A stretch of 13,371 bases of DNA from CAYVJW01 sp964451885 (GCA_964451885.1 CAYVJW010000037.1:1-13371), one strand, 5' to 3'; numbered from the stretch's first letter, positions 6,601-12,627 are shown. Made by a program: numbers and translations. The notes: generated from the letters alone by a model not told the origin.

Positions 6601-9535
6601 GGATTACGGATGGAATGTGGCTCAAGGTTGGTATCGAGTTTCTTTTCAAAAAGAAAATGAATACGCACTTTCTTATAGTAGAGATGTCTACGTACCTCCG
6701 GCAGAAACCACATTAAACCTCAATTTAGGAGCCAATGATATCGGAGCTCCGAGCGTGGTTTCCTTTAATCCGGCTGATGAATCCACCGATGTGGCAAGAA
6801 ATGCAAATCCGGTCATAGTATTTTCCGAGCCGATGCTTTCAAGTACGATTAACACGACAAATATCCAACTTTTGGATAACGGTTCACCGATAAGTACTAC
6901 GATTGTTTATGATTCGGAAAGTAATACCGCCACTATAACCCCAAGTGCAAATTTAACGGCCTCCACTACATATACAATACGTGTAAAAACGGCTGTAAAA
7001 GACGATTCTTCAAATGCTTTAGCTTTATTGGTTGAATCCACTTTTACTACTAGTGTAGCCGCCGATACCTTGGCTCCGGTGAGTACGGCCAGTCTGGCAA
7101 CCGGCACTTACGGAGGAACACAAACAATAACTCTTTCTGCCACAGATAATGAAGATCTATGTACGAATTGTACGATTTATTACACGACGGATGAATCAGA
7201 ACCCACCCTGTCCTCAACGGTTTATACGTCTTCTCTGACTGTCAGTAATTCCCTGACGCTTAAATTCTTTGCGGTTGATGTGGCAAATAATCCGGAAACA
7301 CCAGTAAATTCACGAACTTATTCTATAATCGTTTCAGTGCCTGAGATTCCGACTAATTTTTCAGGAAGTTTTTTAAGTGATGAAAGTGTAAGTTTAACAT
7401 GGGATGATGTTGATGGAGCTACAGGATATAAAATTTATCGTACAACCACCAGTGGTGAATATTCTGATGTTTTAACGTCCCCTACAAATTCATTATATAC
7501 CGATGAAACAACCACTACAGAAAACACTTATTATTATAAAGTCGCTGCCTCTAACTTAGCGGGAGATTCTGGGTTAAGTGCAGAAATAACAGTATCTGAT
7601 TATAGTTCATCAAATGCTACTTATACCTCCACAACTTCAGGACAGGCTGACCTATCGGGTGGAGTCACCTCATTGGTTCTTGGAAACAGCACGGTAATGG
7701 ATGTCTCGGGAAACATGAGTACGGCATCAGGAGGAAATGTAACAGTGGGAGGAAACACGATTGCGTTAAATAACTTTACAAGCGGAGATTTATCAGGCGT
7801 GAATTTGTCAGTCACACAATCTGTTGGAAGGGGAAGCGTAACGATTGCTAAGTCTGTAAAGCTTGAGTCAGGCGTGAATGGGGCACCGATTACATTGTCA
7901 AATAATGATTTCAGTACAGCAACAGTAAGTTTTCCTGATGGAACTGCCGTACTAGCTCCCTCGGGATGGAACGGGCAAATTATGCCGCCAAAAAGCGGAA
8001 GTACATCAGGAATAGCCCCTTCCGGGTTTGCGGTCGGATCTGGAGTTGTAGAGGTAGGGTCATCTTCGGAAGTACTCCTTTTCGATACACCGGTAAGCGT
8101 GGTAATAAATGGTATACAAATCTATGTTGGATATAAGCCTGCCGGTTCTAGCACATGGACGCAAATCACCCAAACTTGTAGCGGTACGTACGCAAGTCCC
8201 GGTAGTCCTACTTTCCCAGGAGAATGTTTCATAACCGATTCCGGGTTGGAAAAAACAAAAATATATACATACCATCTGACAACATTTGGAGGAATGTCCT
8301 CCACAGGTGGCGGAAGCAGTAGTAGCAGGGGAGGAGGTGGAGGAAGTGGTTATAGTCGTCCGGGTAGTACGCCTTTTACATTGCCTACTGAAGTATCAAA
8401 TACGAGATATCATTCCTTTCGTCCGATAATCATGAAAAGTACGGAAGGAAAAATAACTCGTCCGGTAAAGATTGAAGATTTTTACGGAAGAGAATATGTA
8501 GAAATTGCGAAAGGGACGCTTGTTACCGATAATTCAGGAAGCCCGTTTTTGGGTACTATTTTACCTCCGTCATTATTAAAATCTTCGCAAGTACCGAAGA
8601 TAACAGAAGATTTTGAACTTTTCAAAGCCGTTAAATTGGGGACTTTAGACGGAACATTAATTAATTTCAGTACCCCATATACACTCACTATTCCAATTAT
8701 TGGCGCCAGTAATATAAAAGCCAAGAATTTGAAAATATTCTGGTATGACGATAATAATTCAAAATTTGTTCTCGTTGGCGATGGAGGGGTTATTAGTACT
8801 GACCGGTCAACTATTAGCGCAAAAATAGATCATATGAGCATTTTTGCCGTTTTTGATGCAAAAGGGCAAAGAGTGGTCAGTATTGATGCTACACCGAAAG
8901 GAGGAAAGCCTACAGCACTGAAAAAAGTCTCATCAGTCACGATGGAAAAGGGAGAAATATCCATTCCTCCTGCCTTAATTCAACCGGTTCCCCCATTTAA
9001 GGATACACAAGGTCATTGGGCCAGAGAATATATTGATCAACTAAGAATTCATGGAGTAATTAGCGGAAAAAGAATGGGAGAATACGAACCGAATGGTAGT
9101 TTAACACGTGCAGAACTTACCAAAATTTCTGTAAATTCATTCGGTATTGAGACACCAGCATCTGTTTCACAAAATCCTTTTAAAGACGTAGACCAAAATC
9201 TCTGGTATTCGCCGTACATTACAGTCGCAAGAGATAATAATATTGTCAGCGGCTATTCTGACGGCACTTTTCGTCCGAATGAATTTATATCCCGAGTAGA
9301 AGCTCTTAAAATCATTTTAGAAACGTCAGGTTTGAATTTATCCGTGGAATTCCCGGTGTATTTCGTTGATAGCGTTGTGGGATCCTGGTATGAGAAATAC
9401 GTTAATTTTGCTCATACAAACGGACTCATTGATGGATTCCGTGGAGCAATGTTTAAACCAGAAATACCGATAACCCGAGCGGAAATTGCGAGGGCTATTG
9501 TTAAAGTGTGGGAGATTTTAAACAGAGTTCGCTGA
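500..9535 (+). CDS. Giant SLH-anchored modular surface protein (3011 aa)
   Basis: Secreted protein predicted to sit on the cell envelope and project outward. Order of parts: basic N-terminus and hydrophobic signal segment (about 27-49); lamin-tail-like domain (57-225); thrombospondin type 3 repeats (261-297, 373-432) flanking two EGF-like modules (301-328, 334-368); five CPPxxPxxC repeats (435-569); Myxococcus-type Cys repeats (570-652); W/C-rich repeats (660-723); unassigned beta regions; two carboxypeptidase-regulatory-like modules (about 1208-1310, 1400-1465); further beta domains; Big_5 (2082-2185); chitobiase C-terminal-like (2191-2276); fibronectin III (2279-2368); a duplicated beta module around a Gly/Ser linker (2470-2787); three SLH domains (2831-3008). 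The SLH domains would bind secondary cell-wall polymer or the S-layer. Cysteines cluster in the first quarter, implying a disulfide- and calcium-stabilised region. No catalytic domain is evident, so an adhesin or structural stalk is the best guess; a lytic or binding activity in the unassigned stretches cannot be excluded. The ATG at 500 is favoured because it gives a normal signal peptide. Stop is TGA. The next gene starts 12 bases on. Confidence 0.9.
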   Translation: MEIQKHRLNPSRWVANFFIPDKSDKKIIASTLIFGLLVAVLNFPVDSKAVPLPPEPQDLFISEYIEGSSYNKALEIFNGTGGPITIRSGSTHYYFLLLVSNPAGTKTWANDGSVSLFDDGAIINNEAVYVLSHSSAGPEISAESDQTSGATTFNGNDPVALVKDINNNGTYEDGIDVILDVIGDMSGTDWGGDVTLVRNYGSFGNGGVYNEIEFQVHPQDTFNLLGLHDAHGDDLICNELDETGCANNAEECSWDVDHCIELDTDEDTIPDSEDNCPDDTNTDQLDTDDDGIGDVCDTPICPNDCSGQGTCTALNTCECQQGYIGSDCSAVMSCFGTPFTDPNVCSMHGTCEEEDTCACAQDWEGAECDVSVVPDSDEDDIPDSEDNCPDIPNFDQQDMDSDGVGDVCDNCPPVPNPGQEDSNENGIGDACDVQCPPENPLACPDGTCVNDPQMCTGGGFCPPELPFKCADGACEESPGDCEGDGFECPIDLPFRCMDGECVTEPDECSDSGFGCPPELPFRCADGNCAVNPQACGAGGGEFCPPEDPIRCFDGACVPEPEMCEDLGGACGNGIIEYFNGEQCDGVNLDGQTCENFGFTGGGLTCSQFCGFDLALCTGGEPQECGNGMIEGNESCDDGNTVSGDGCSIFCQFEVGGDDACFMHMDSSSCESGFSCIWDWGQNFCVPSFNACNNYPNQEVCSGDPKCFWDAEFFDPMTRGFGICVENFSQGYPDGEPNYADLIYVFPQPFNNSSHDLSDGDPFEIGNRPDQMMDAVPRVWDLYMFPLTIGFGEDYDQIFVDTQDYTDHFGLYRYDDMSNSWTDVTSNLEWTNSNIWDPNNNDGTGWGGGDRYEIFASTVSPLDPNMVYRVVVHGMTYNEGTPMEGQINTCPDGSGDTCFTSTFMVGDDFTPGSGFQGGGDVFTGTGGCGTETQLFAQWPFEGAVDVDPNVFVDIQKCDPSLDLSDAQALFSENGSDYTIVGNIYGGEVGTPGLQIEPQMPLTIGQQWTLVLSSVSLEPDFSISFTTGNFEAPPPGSPGGTGPGFGGGMVWGSGKMIINLVDQAIEGEPFVVEEDATVVVACGELSMPDMGMGGPGTIDPGQPPEMGVAFFMDGFIAQGQSGIVINGIPTPSEGEEFENPCMVFLRPDTGGLLFGAQYTYTGGLYPPGGAWDYQVSGFDLPIPPNSKYAEVRLGDFPDNEATVYLEVTQAVSGSLEGTVCFDDDESGDENNCGLGDAKLPDLEINLFTMGPPTVGRGTWMRNETDNDGDYSFEDLPGGNYMLEMWGDPDSGQKFNYFTPITISGETTHDIVISLGLTLNLTINNDAECWNSDPIFYDFWPQTWGFDTHPVAGETESLTPSIQGFADEMYNGFIEVPGCKTVNDVQVNFERGAAELLVTLSAGISLSGKVVTDPENPDTTGVANMPFDMHTVFSPGGFGIFGDFVGGGTDGNGNFNITGLSLGDWMFESFGGGENRSFVSGEGSLDVNGIYEVTESASDLILVVRQDKRVNITVNDGIELVRNAMIDIECEGGKFVHLGHSNNVWTHLSPGETCTFRVFDWMGNYEPFEEDILVTIGQDSQDVILTLESYNRNLDVYGGFLKADKVTSFPGGTIKYMGHITSPSVTSLNGHTAQLTFPESISTENVSVRTSQASDCSVSAETVSCPISGLLSADFPADSFFDVFIEIDIPNDYQDNNLATSLNLASEALNIDNLFTEIVRIDINSPKFVGSGEEFNVYGQAYPNSTVSLSYIDSDTGAETALGSTIMEPGSSWYTFAASITDLDGGDYTLKVNVTAEGISDNASTGITVGGETARIVSVSVDGTFGSMPTNPSTGYPAGQIFEMDPYSVTLCFSHAPTPSVQGTFIGETYDFSDTGNDCWEASVTEGWTGFGNVDFTITADDGDIDYGSVAEILVLIDPSGYIYDTSDGNRIEGATATVYQLVAGTDHDTLAEGTTITSVEGADDGSNGATASNGEIEDGEEGVEEGGGGQTTEFAVGKITGCYTTSGTLDTDKCRWATWDATPSGQVNPQVTDLEGDYGWNVAQGWYRVSFQKENEYALSYSRDVYVPPAETTLNLNLGANDIGAPSVVSFNPADESTDVARNANPVIVFSEPMLSSTINTTNIQLLDNGSPISTTIVYDSESNTATITPSANLTASTTYTIRVKTAVKDDSSNALALLVESTFTTSVAADTLAPVSTASLATGTYGGTQTITLSATDNEDLCTNCTIYYTTDESEPTLSSTVYTSSLTVSNSLTLKFFAVDVANNPETPVNSRTYSIIVSVPEIPTNFSGSFLSDESVSLTWDDVDGATGYKIYRTTTSGEYSDVLTSPTNSLYTDETTTTENTYYYKVAASNLAGDSGLSAEITVSDYSSSNATYTSTTSGQADLSGGVTSLVLGNSTVMDVSGNMSTASGGNVTVGGNTIALNNFTSGDLSGVNLSVTQSVGRGSVTIAKSVKLESGVNGAPITLSNNDFSTATVSFPDGTAVLAPSGWNGQIMPPKSGSTSGIAPSGFAVGSGVVEVGSSSEVLLFDTPVSVVINGIQIYVGYKPAGSSTWTQITQTCSGTYASPGSPTFPGECFITDSGLEKTKIYTYHLTTFGGMSSTGGGSSSSRGGGGGSGYSRPGSTPFTLPTEVSNTRYHSFRPIIMKSTEGKITRPVKIEDFYGREYVEIAKGTLVTDNSGSPFLGTILPPSLLKSSQVPKITEDFELFKAVKLGTLDGTLINFSTPYTLTIPIIGASNIKAKNLKIFWYDDNNSKFVLVGDGGVISTDRSTISAKIDHMSIFAVFDAKGQRVVSIDATPKGGKPTALKKVSSVTMEKGEISIPPALIQPVPPFKDTQGHWAREYIDQLRIHGVISGKRMGEYEPNGSLTRAELTKISVNSFGIETPASVSQNPFKDVDQNLWYSPYITVARDNNIVSGYSDGTFRPNEFISRVEALKIILETSGLNLSVEFPVYFVDSVVGSWYEKYVNFAHTNGLIDGFRGAMFKPEIPITRAEIARAIVKVWEILNRVR
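668..1174 (+). other. Lamin-tail-like (LTD) domain
   Basis: Residues about 57-225. The opening phrase LFISEYIEGSSYNKALEIFN is the hallmark of the LTD/extracellular nuclease-associated domain found at the start of many secreted bacterial proteins. It is followed by alternating beta strands, then DDGAIINNEAVYVL and a Gly/Asp-rich DWGGDVTLVRN segment, typical of the later strands. LTD is an Ig-like fold that usually accompanies secreted nucleases or adhesins; no nuclease domain is seen here. Confidence 0.7.
1280..1795 (+). repeat. Thrombospondin type 3 repeats with two EGF-like modules
   Basis: Residues 261-432. The calcium-binding pattern DxDxDxxxDxxDNCPD occurs at 263-280 and 375-391, with DTDDDGIGDVCD (286-297), DMDSDGVGDVCDNCP (398-412) and DSNENGIGDACD (421-432) completing the type 3 repeats. 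Between the two blocks lie two short EGF-like units with the typical C..G.C....C.C..G..G..C spacing: 301-328 (CECQQGYIGSDC) and 334-368 (CACAQDWEGAEC). The arrangement TSP3-EGF-EGF-TSP3 resembles animal matrix proteins and is also known in large secreted bacterial proteins. Confidence 0.85.
1802..2206 (+). repeat. Five tandem CPPxxPxxCxDGxCxxxPxxC repeats
   Basis: Residues 435-569: five units of 26-28 residues, starting at 435, 461, 488, 515 and 543. Each has four cysteines with fixed spacing, a near-constant CPPE.P start and a central C.DG.C motif (for example CPPELPFKCADGAC). The cores resemble shortened LDL-receptor class A modules (F.C.DG.C), but lack the usual acidic calcium cage at the end, so I call them LDLa-like only loosely. 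Units 2 and 4 are the most alike. Confidence 0.8.
2207..2455 (+). repeat. Myxococcus-type cysteine-rich repeats (DUF4215-like)
   Basis: Residues 570-652 hold two copies. The second (624-650) matches the family signature closely: CGNGMIEGNESCDDGNTVSGDGC. The first (570-616) is the variant form CGNGIIEYFNGEQCDG, followed by QTCENFGFTGGGLTC and C-terminal cysteines. Such repeats are frequent in large secreted proteins of Myxococcota and several candidate phyla. Structural role only. Confidence 0.8.
2477..2668 (+). other. Tryptophan/cysteine-rich PSI-like pair
   Basis: Residues 660-723 contain two similar stretches, C..M.SSSCESGFSCIWDW...FC and C.NYPNQEVCSGDPKCFWD, each with the C....C......C.W pattern seen in PSI-like modules. 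They end the cysteine-rich quarter of the protein; cysteines are sparse after about residue 930. Module naming is tentative. Confidence 0.45.
6368..6460 (+). other. Acidic low-complexity linker in the giant protein
   Basis: Residues 1957-1987 are almost entirely Glu, Asp, Gly, Ser, Asn and Ala (for example GEIEDGEEGVEEGGGG). The stretch interrupts a beta domain that begins near 1915 (DPSGYIYDTSDGNRIEGATV-like, carboxypeptidase-regulatory style) and resumes near 1990 with FAVGKITGCYTTSG, so it looks like an exposed loop inserted in a domain rather than an interdomain hinge. Confidence 0.6.
6743..7603 (+). other. Big_5, chitobiase-C-like and fibronectin III domains in series
   Basis: Residues 2082-2368. 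The Big_5 (SbsA-type Ig-like) unit 2082-2185 shows VVSFNPADESTDVARNANPV, VFSEPM and LTASTTYTIRV, the standard motifs of the family. Residues 2191-2276 carry TLSATD, TIYYTTDESEPTLSSTVYT and LKFFAVDVANN, matching the chitobiase/beta-hexosaminidase C-terminal fold. Residues 2279-2368 form a fibronectin type III domain (SVSLTWDDVDGATGYKIYR, then YYYKVAASNLAGDSGLS). These are spacer or carbohydrate-associated modules. Confidence 0.8.
7907..8860 (+). repeat. Duplicated beta module around a Gly/Ser linker
   Basis: Residues 2470-2592 and 2640-2787 look like two copies of one module separated by a flexible linker at 2598-2619 (STGGGSSSSRGGGGGSG core). Both have a mid-domain strand that sets up a ligand-like phrase (IQIYVGYKPAGSSTWTQI versus LKIFWYDDNNSKFVLV) and finish with a K..(I/H)..(Y/F)(H/A) strand (KTKIYTYHLTTF versus AKIDHMSIFAVF). 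The second form resembles segments that often lie just before surface anchors, in which a description strand is followed by 'D/H-F/M-S-x-F/Y-A-V-F'. Similarity is by eye and distant. Confidence 0.5.
8990..9523 (+). other. Three SLH (S-layer homology) domains
   Basis: Residues 2831-3008. SLH1 (2832-2880): PFKDTQGHWAREYIDQL, then SLTRAELTKI. SLH2 (2893-2941): PFKDVDQNLWYSPYITVA, NNIVSGYSDGTFRPNEFISR, VEALKII. SLH3 (2954-3005): YFVDSVVGSWYEKYVNFA, GLIDGFRGAMFKPEIPITRA, EIARAI. The TRAE motif that contacts the secondary cell-wall polymer is present in copies 1 and 3; copy 2 has SRVE. Three copies form the usual complete trimeric anchor, so surface attachment is well supported. Confidence 0.92.
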
Positions 9536-9547
9536 ATATAGCTTCTC

Positions 9548-11356
9548 TTGAAAAATATATATAAAAAAATGTTAGCCGCTCAAATATCCCTCGAAGAAAA
9601 TTCTCATGCAGGAGTAGGGTTGTCATTAGACCCTGCTCCTGAAAGTAACTTCCATGTGGCCTATCAAACGATTTCAGATTTTATTCACCAACTTCCCCAT
9701 GCCAACGACCTCGACAAGGCATGGGATTTAAGCGATGCCGAAAAACGCCTGAAAGCCGGCGACCCATTGGAGAAATTGAAAGAAAAGTACGTATTCTACG
9801 ACAGGATTGCCGCTGTGCGGGATCAAATACTCCAAAACATTCCAGCAGAAAAAAGAGGAGTGATTTTGGGCGAAATTAACAAGATTGTGGATGAATCCAT
9901 GGGAAGCCGCCGGTATTTGAAAATGGAGAAATTGCAGCGAGTTGAACAGGTTATTTTGGATTTTTTACGAGACCAGACACTTCTAAAACACAAGCTTTGG
10001 CGGACACATTCTCCACCAAGCGACGTAGGAACTCAGATATTAAAAGTGCTTATAACTGAAGATGATGAAAGATTTAAAAAAGAATACGAAGCAGTGTTTA
10101 CCCCAAAATTCTGGGACGGGATTTACGGTATTTTTTCCAAAGACTGCCCGCATGTTGTAAAAGCTTTTCCCTTTCTCACAGAAAATGACTTTTTATCGGG
10201 ATTTATGAGCTTGGACCAGCTGAAAGGGTTTCTGGAAAATTTAAAAAACTCCGCTCAAGAAGACGCAAAACATATGTTGCGCGATTTTTTTTCAGACTCG
10301 GATACACAAAAGCAACTCAGTAAATTAAATGCACTTTCCCTTCAAAAGCCGGCGAGAATTGTAAAATTTTTGCATGAAATTCACGGTCAAAAGGAAAACC
10401 ATCGCCTTGAAGCAAAGCAGCTTCTTGCACGGGCACAGTCACGCCACCTATCCGGAGATTGTCAGGCGGCAAAATCAGAAATTGATGCTCTAGAAAAAAA
10501 ACAAGGAAAAAATGTGATACGAGCAATAGGGGGACAAAAATTCATGTCTCAATTATTCGTGGATTTGGCTAATGAGGAACGTATTAAAAAAGAAATAAAA
10601 TCAGCCCGTGGGGTTAGAAAAGAAAAACTGAGGCACAAGTTGACCGCTTCAAAAAAAGGAAAAGTGGAAGCAGAATTCGACGAAAAAGATGAGGCAAAAA
10701 AAGAAAAACAAGTTCAGGATATTTCGGTTGCAATTAAAGAATGCCTGGGGCGAAATGACTTCTCCGGAGCGCGCGCAGCCGCCAGGCGACTGAGAAATCT
10801 TGACAGACAAAAAGAAAATCAGGAAATAAAAAAAATAAACGAGGCTCTACGAAAATCAAAAGAAGAGGAAGACACAGATGAAAGTAAAAAAGTAGATATT
10901 TCGATAGAAAAGCAGAAAAAAATTAAATTTCTGGAAAAGTGCATTGAGCACATGAAGAAAGTCTTCGAGCAGTGTGATATGCTCGGAATACCGAAAGATG
11001 ATCCGAATTTTTGGGGTATCCCCGGCATTCGCGGGCGGGTTGCCTGGCTAAAGAAAAACGGAATGTTTGAAACTTATAAAAAATTCAACGCCTCAGATCC
11101 GCACGTTCCCAGCACGGCTCAAGCAGGAGGGTTCAAGTTTCGCTGGCTTGATCTGAAAATGGGAACCAGTCTTACAATCAGCAGCGCCGAATCGGGCATT
11201 GGTTTTTTAGATCGTTTTAAAGAATCCGGCTATGCCCTTGCGGCACTGGCCGGTGCATTTTCCATAAACTGGAAAGGAGTCAGTGACCCGGTGTATTCCC
11301 CGGTGAAGTTTATGTCATTGGTGCGGGATGAGTTGGGAAGGGTGAAGGGGCGTTAG
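9548..11356 (+). CDS. Unrecognised soluble helical protein (602 aa)
   Basis: I do not recognise this protein. It has no signal peptide or membrane segment and is probably cytoplasmic. Residues 1-280 are mostly amphipathic helices with aromatic-rich loops (for example TPKFWDGIYGIF at 185-196). Two similar helical hairpins of TPR style sit at about 286-318 (LLARAQSRHLSGDCQAAKSE) and 391-420 (IKECLGRNDFSGARAAARRL); between and after them is a highly charged Lys/Glu region (345-460) likely to form coiled coil. The C-terminal 130 residues are different in character, with conserved-looking IPGIRGRVAWLKKNGMF, GFKFRWLDLKMGTSLTI and a GYALAALAGAFSINWKG stretch, suggesting a compact globular domain. 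The TTG at 9548 leaves a 12-base gap to the giant gene; the ATG at 9569 is an equally possible start (595 aa). Neither has a clear Shine-Dalgarno. The tight spacing implies co-transcription with, and perhaps a role in producing or exporting, the surface protein (inference). Confidence 0.8.
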   Translation: MKNIYKKMLAAQISLEENSHAGVGLSLDPAPESNFHVAYQTISDFIHQLPHANDLDKAWDLSDAEKRLKAGDPLEKLKEKYVFYDRIAAVRDQILQNIPAEKRGVILGEINKIVDESMGSRRYLKMEKLQRVEQVILDFLRDQTLLKHKLWRTHSPPSDVGTQILKVLITEDDERFKKEYEAVFTPKFWDGIYGIFSKDCPHVVKAFPFLTENDFLSGFMSLDQLKGFLENLKNSAQEDAKHMLRDFFSDSDTQKQLSKLNALSLQKPARIVKFLHEIHGQKENHRLEAKQLLARAQSRHLSGDCQAAKSEIDALEKKQGKNVIRAIGGQKFMSQLFVDLANEERIKKEIKSARGVRKEKLRHKLTASKKGKVEAEFDEKDEAKKEKQVQDISVAIKECLGRNDFSGARAAARRLRNLDRQKENQEIKKINEALRKSKEEEDTDESKKVDISIEKQKKIKFLEKCIEHMKKVFEQCDMLGIPKDDPNFWGIPGIRGRVAWLKKNGMFETYKKFNASDPHVPSTAQAGGFKFRWLDLKMGTSLTISSAESGIGFLDRFKESGYALAALAGAFSINWKGVSDPVYSPVKFMSLVRDELGRVKGR

Positions 11357-11462
11357 CAATTGTTCCGAAAGATATGCTTATAAATCAAAAAAAGCCGGAT
11401 CGGGAAGAACTAAACGGGCGTGAATATGTAATGAAGATGCCTAGTGTATTTTTGAGCCCATA

Positions 11463-11709
11463 TCACTGTTCGTTCAACTTATTATTCTTCCTCATAGCTA
11501 AGATATCATCAATCGTCAAATTCGTATCAATCGGAACATCTATTACATCTAGGACTCCAAGCCTTGTGCGCACTTGGTGGCCCAAAACTACAACATCCTT
11601 CAGTAGTGTCGCAAATACTGTTTGTCCACCAACGATTAATTCGATCAGGGTTTTCTGGGTCTTTTTCAAAATCTTCCGGGCGCGCTTTATATGGTGGATT
11701 GTAAGGCAT
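11463..11709 (-). pseudogene. Small unknown gene broken by a one-base frameshift
   Basis: Two overlapping minus-strand frames together make one plausible protein of about 81 residues. The first frame starts at the ATG 11707-11709 (MPYNPPYKARPEDFEKDPEN, then PDRIN) but turns into an unnatural Cys/Trp/Ser-rich tail after codon 25. The second frame continues smoothly as VGGQTVFATLLKDVVVLGHQ and ends LTIDDILAMRKNNKLNEQ with TGA at 11463. Dropping the single C at 11634 (minus strand) joins AAT to GTT and gives the natural-looking junction PDRINVGGQTV. The join 'NPDRIN.GG' recalls short DNA-packaging or DNA-binding small proteins that start with 'NP.RIN.GGRP', but this is only a resemblance. Either a real pseudogene, a sequencing error or, less likely, a +1 programmed shift. 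The plus-strand frame 11374-11712 over it is an antisense shadow. Confidence 0.55.
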
Positions 11710-11726
11710 TGAGAAAAGAATTAATA

Positions 11727-11755
11727 AATAAGATTAAGGGGATCCTGCTCTTATT
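11727..11755. terminator. Possible hairpin terminator
   Basis: AATAAGA at 11727-11733 pairs perfectly with TCTTATT at 11749-11755, and two U-G pairs plus one A-U extend the stem inward. On the plus strand it is followed by AAAATTTTT; on the minus strand by TTATTAATTCTTTTC. It lies between the frameshifted small gene and the 256-residue gene and could end transcription of the latter. The stem is AT-rich, so strength is doubtful. Confidence 0.2.
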
Positions 11756-11824
11756 AAAATTTTTGTCAAATTAAAATATCTGACATTAGGGTCATTTTCC
11801 AGAGTATGTACGAGTGAGTATTAT

Positions 11825-12595
11825 TTACTTCTCTTTAAACTCCCTCAATTTCTTCAACTGCTTTCTATAATCCTCAGCCTCAAGAAAATCAAAGAATAAA
11901 TCATAATGGGAATGTTCAGCCTTGAGCTTATTGGCGTGTTTTATCGGACACCAGTACCGCTCGGTACGGGCGCCTATTTCCCTAGTGTAGGCTATCAAAC
12001 AGTTAAAATAGCTGCAATAAGCGCAGTTTATTTTTTCAATCCAGTTCAAGTACGGCAGGTGTTTTCTGTCAAAGATGAAGTAGTCTTTTGCTTTTACTTT
12101 TGGGATCTTATAAAGCGAAAAACAAACCTGATGAAAAACCTCCACAAAAATATGTAGTATGACAGCCGGAATAATCATCCCGTAGATGAACGGAACGGAA
12201 ATAAGATATCTCAGTTGTAAGGGGAATATGGTCTTGAGAGCGCTGATCTTGAATTTCTTCAACTCAATCTTTTTCCTCAAGGCCTCCCCGATCAAATCCC
12301 TTTTTTCCGTAAGATTCTCAATTTGTTTATCAAACTCTTCAACAACGGATTTTCGAAGCTTTCTCAGGTTATTAAGCCTTTCAATTTGTTTTTCTTTTGA
12401 AGAAGATATCTTTTCTATGATTGAAGCGTGTATTTCCTGTCTCTTCTCATTCAGCTTTTGGATTTTTGTGTCAAAATCCTTAATAATGGACTGCTGAAGT
12501 GCTTCCAGCTTATCTAATTTTTCAGAACGTTTTTTTGCAGTTTCGGTTTTAATCTTTTCCAGATGATGGCCGAATTTATAGAGGAAGTTTTTCAT
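11825..12595 (-). CDS. Coiled-coil membrane protein with conserved Cys/His motif (256 aa)
   Basis: Two parts. Residues about 10-118 are a charged coiled coil made of a 47-residue unit repeated twice (26-63 and 73-110 align with matching L, F-D, I, L and EKR positions). Residues about 125-235 are a domain I recall as widespread and uncharacterised in bacteria, usually without a coiled coil: YLISVPFIYGMIIPAVILHIF (membrane segment 130-150), then FHQVCFSLYKIPKVKAKDYF, IFDRKHLPYLNWIEKINCAY, CSYFNCLIAYTREIGARTER and YWCPIKHA. The invariant-looking C191-x2-C194, C216 and H220 could bind a metal such as zinc. Residues 150-165 may add a second membrane-associated stretch. Stop is TAA. Function unknown. 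A well-spaced promoter lies upstream (12628-12656) and no Shine-Dalgarno is evident, which suggests a near-leaderless or weakly SD-dependent mRNA. Downstream is the broken small gene. Confidence 0.85.
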   Translation of the reverse strand: MKNFLYKFGHHLEKIKTETAKKRSEKLDKLEALQQSIIKDFDTKIQKLNEKRQEIHASIIEKISSSKEKQIERLNNLRKLRKSVVEEFDKQIENLTEKRDLIGEALRKKIELKKFKISALKTIFPLQLRYLISVPFIYGMIIPAVILHIFVEVFHQVCFSLYKIPKVKAKDYFIFDRKHLPYLNWIEKINCAYCSYFNCLIAYTREIGARTERYWCPIKHANKLKAEHSHYDLFFDFLEAEDYRKQLKKLREFKEK

Positions 12596-12627
12596 GTTTG
12601 TTTAAAAGTAATCAATATAGTAATTGA

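Noticed and set aside
11357..11462. Terminator after the 602-codon gene
   Set aside because: Only a three-base stem (CCG/CGG) precedes a T run on the minus strand; no convincing hairpin on either strand.
11374..11712. Plus-strand open frame of 112 codons
   Set aside because: It lies antisense to the better-looking minus-strand small gene, its composition (Phe/Ser/Thr/Ile runs) mirrors that gene's codons, and no domain is visible.
11906..12497. Two plus-strand frames of 83 and 103 codons
   Set aside because: They lie antisense to the 256-residue gene, whose conserved motif and promoter mark the minus strand as coding.
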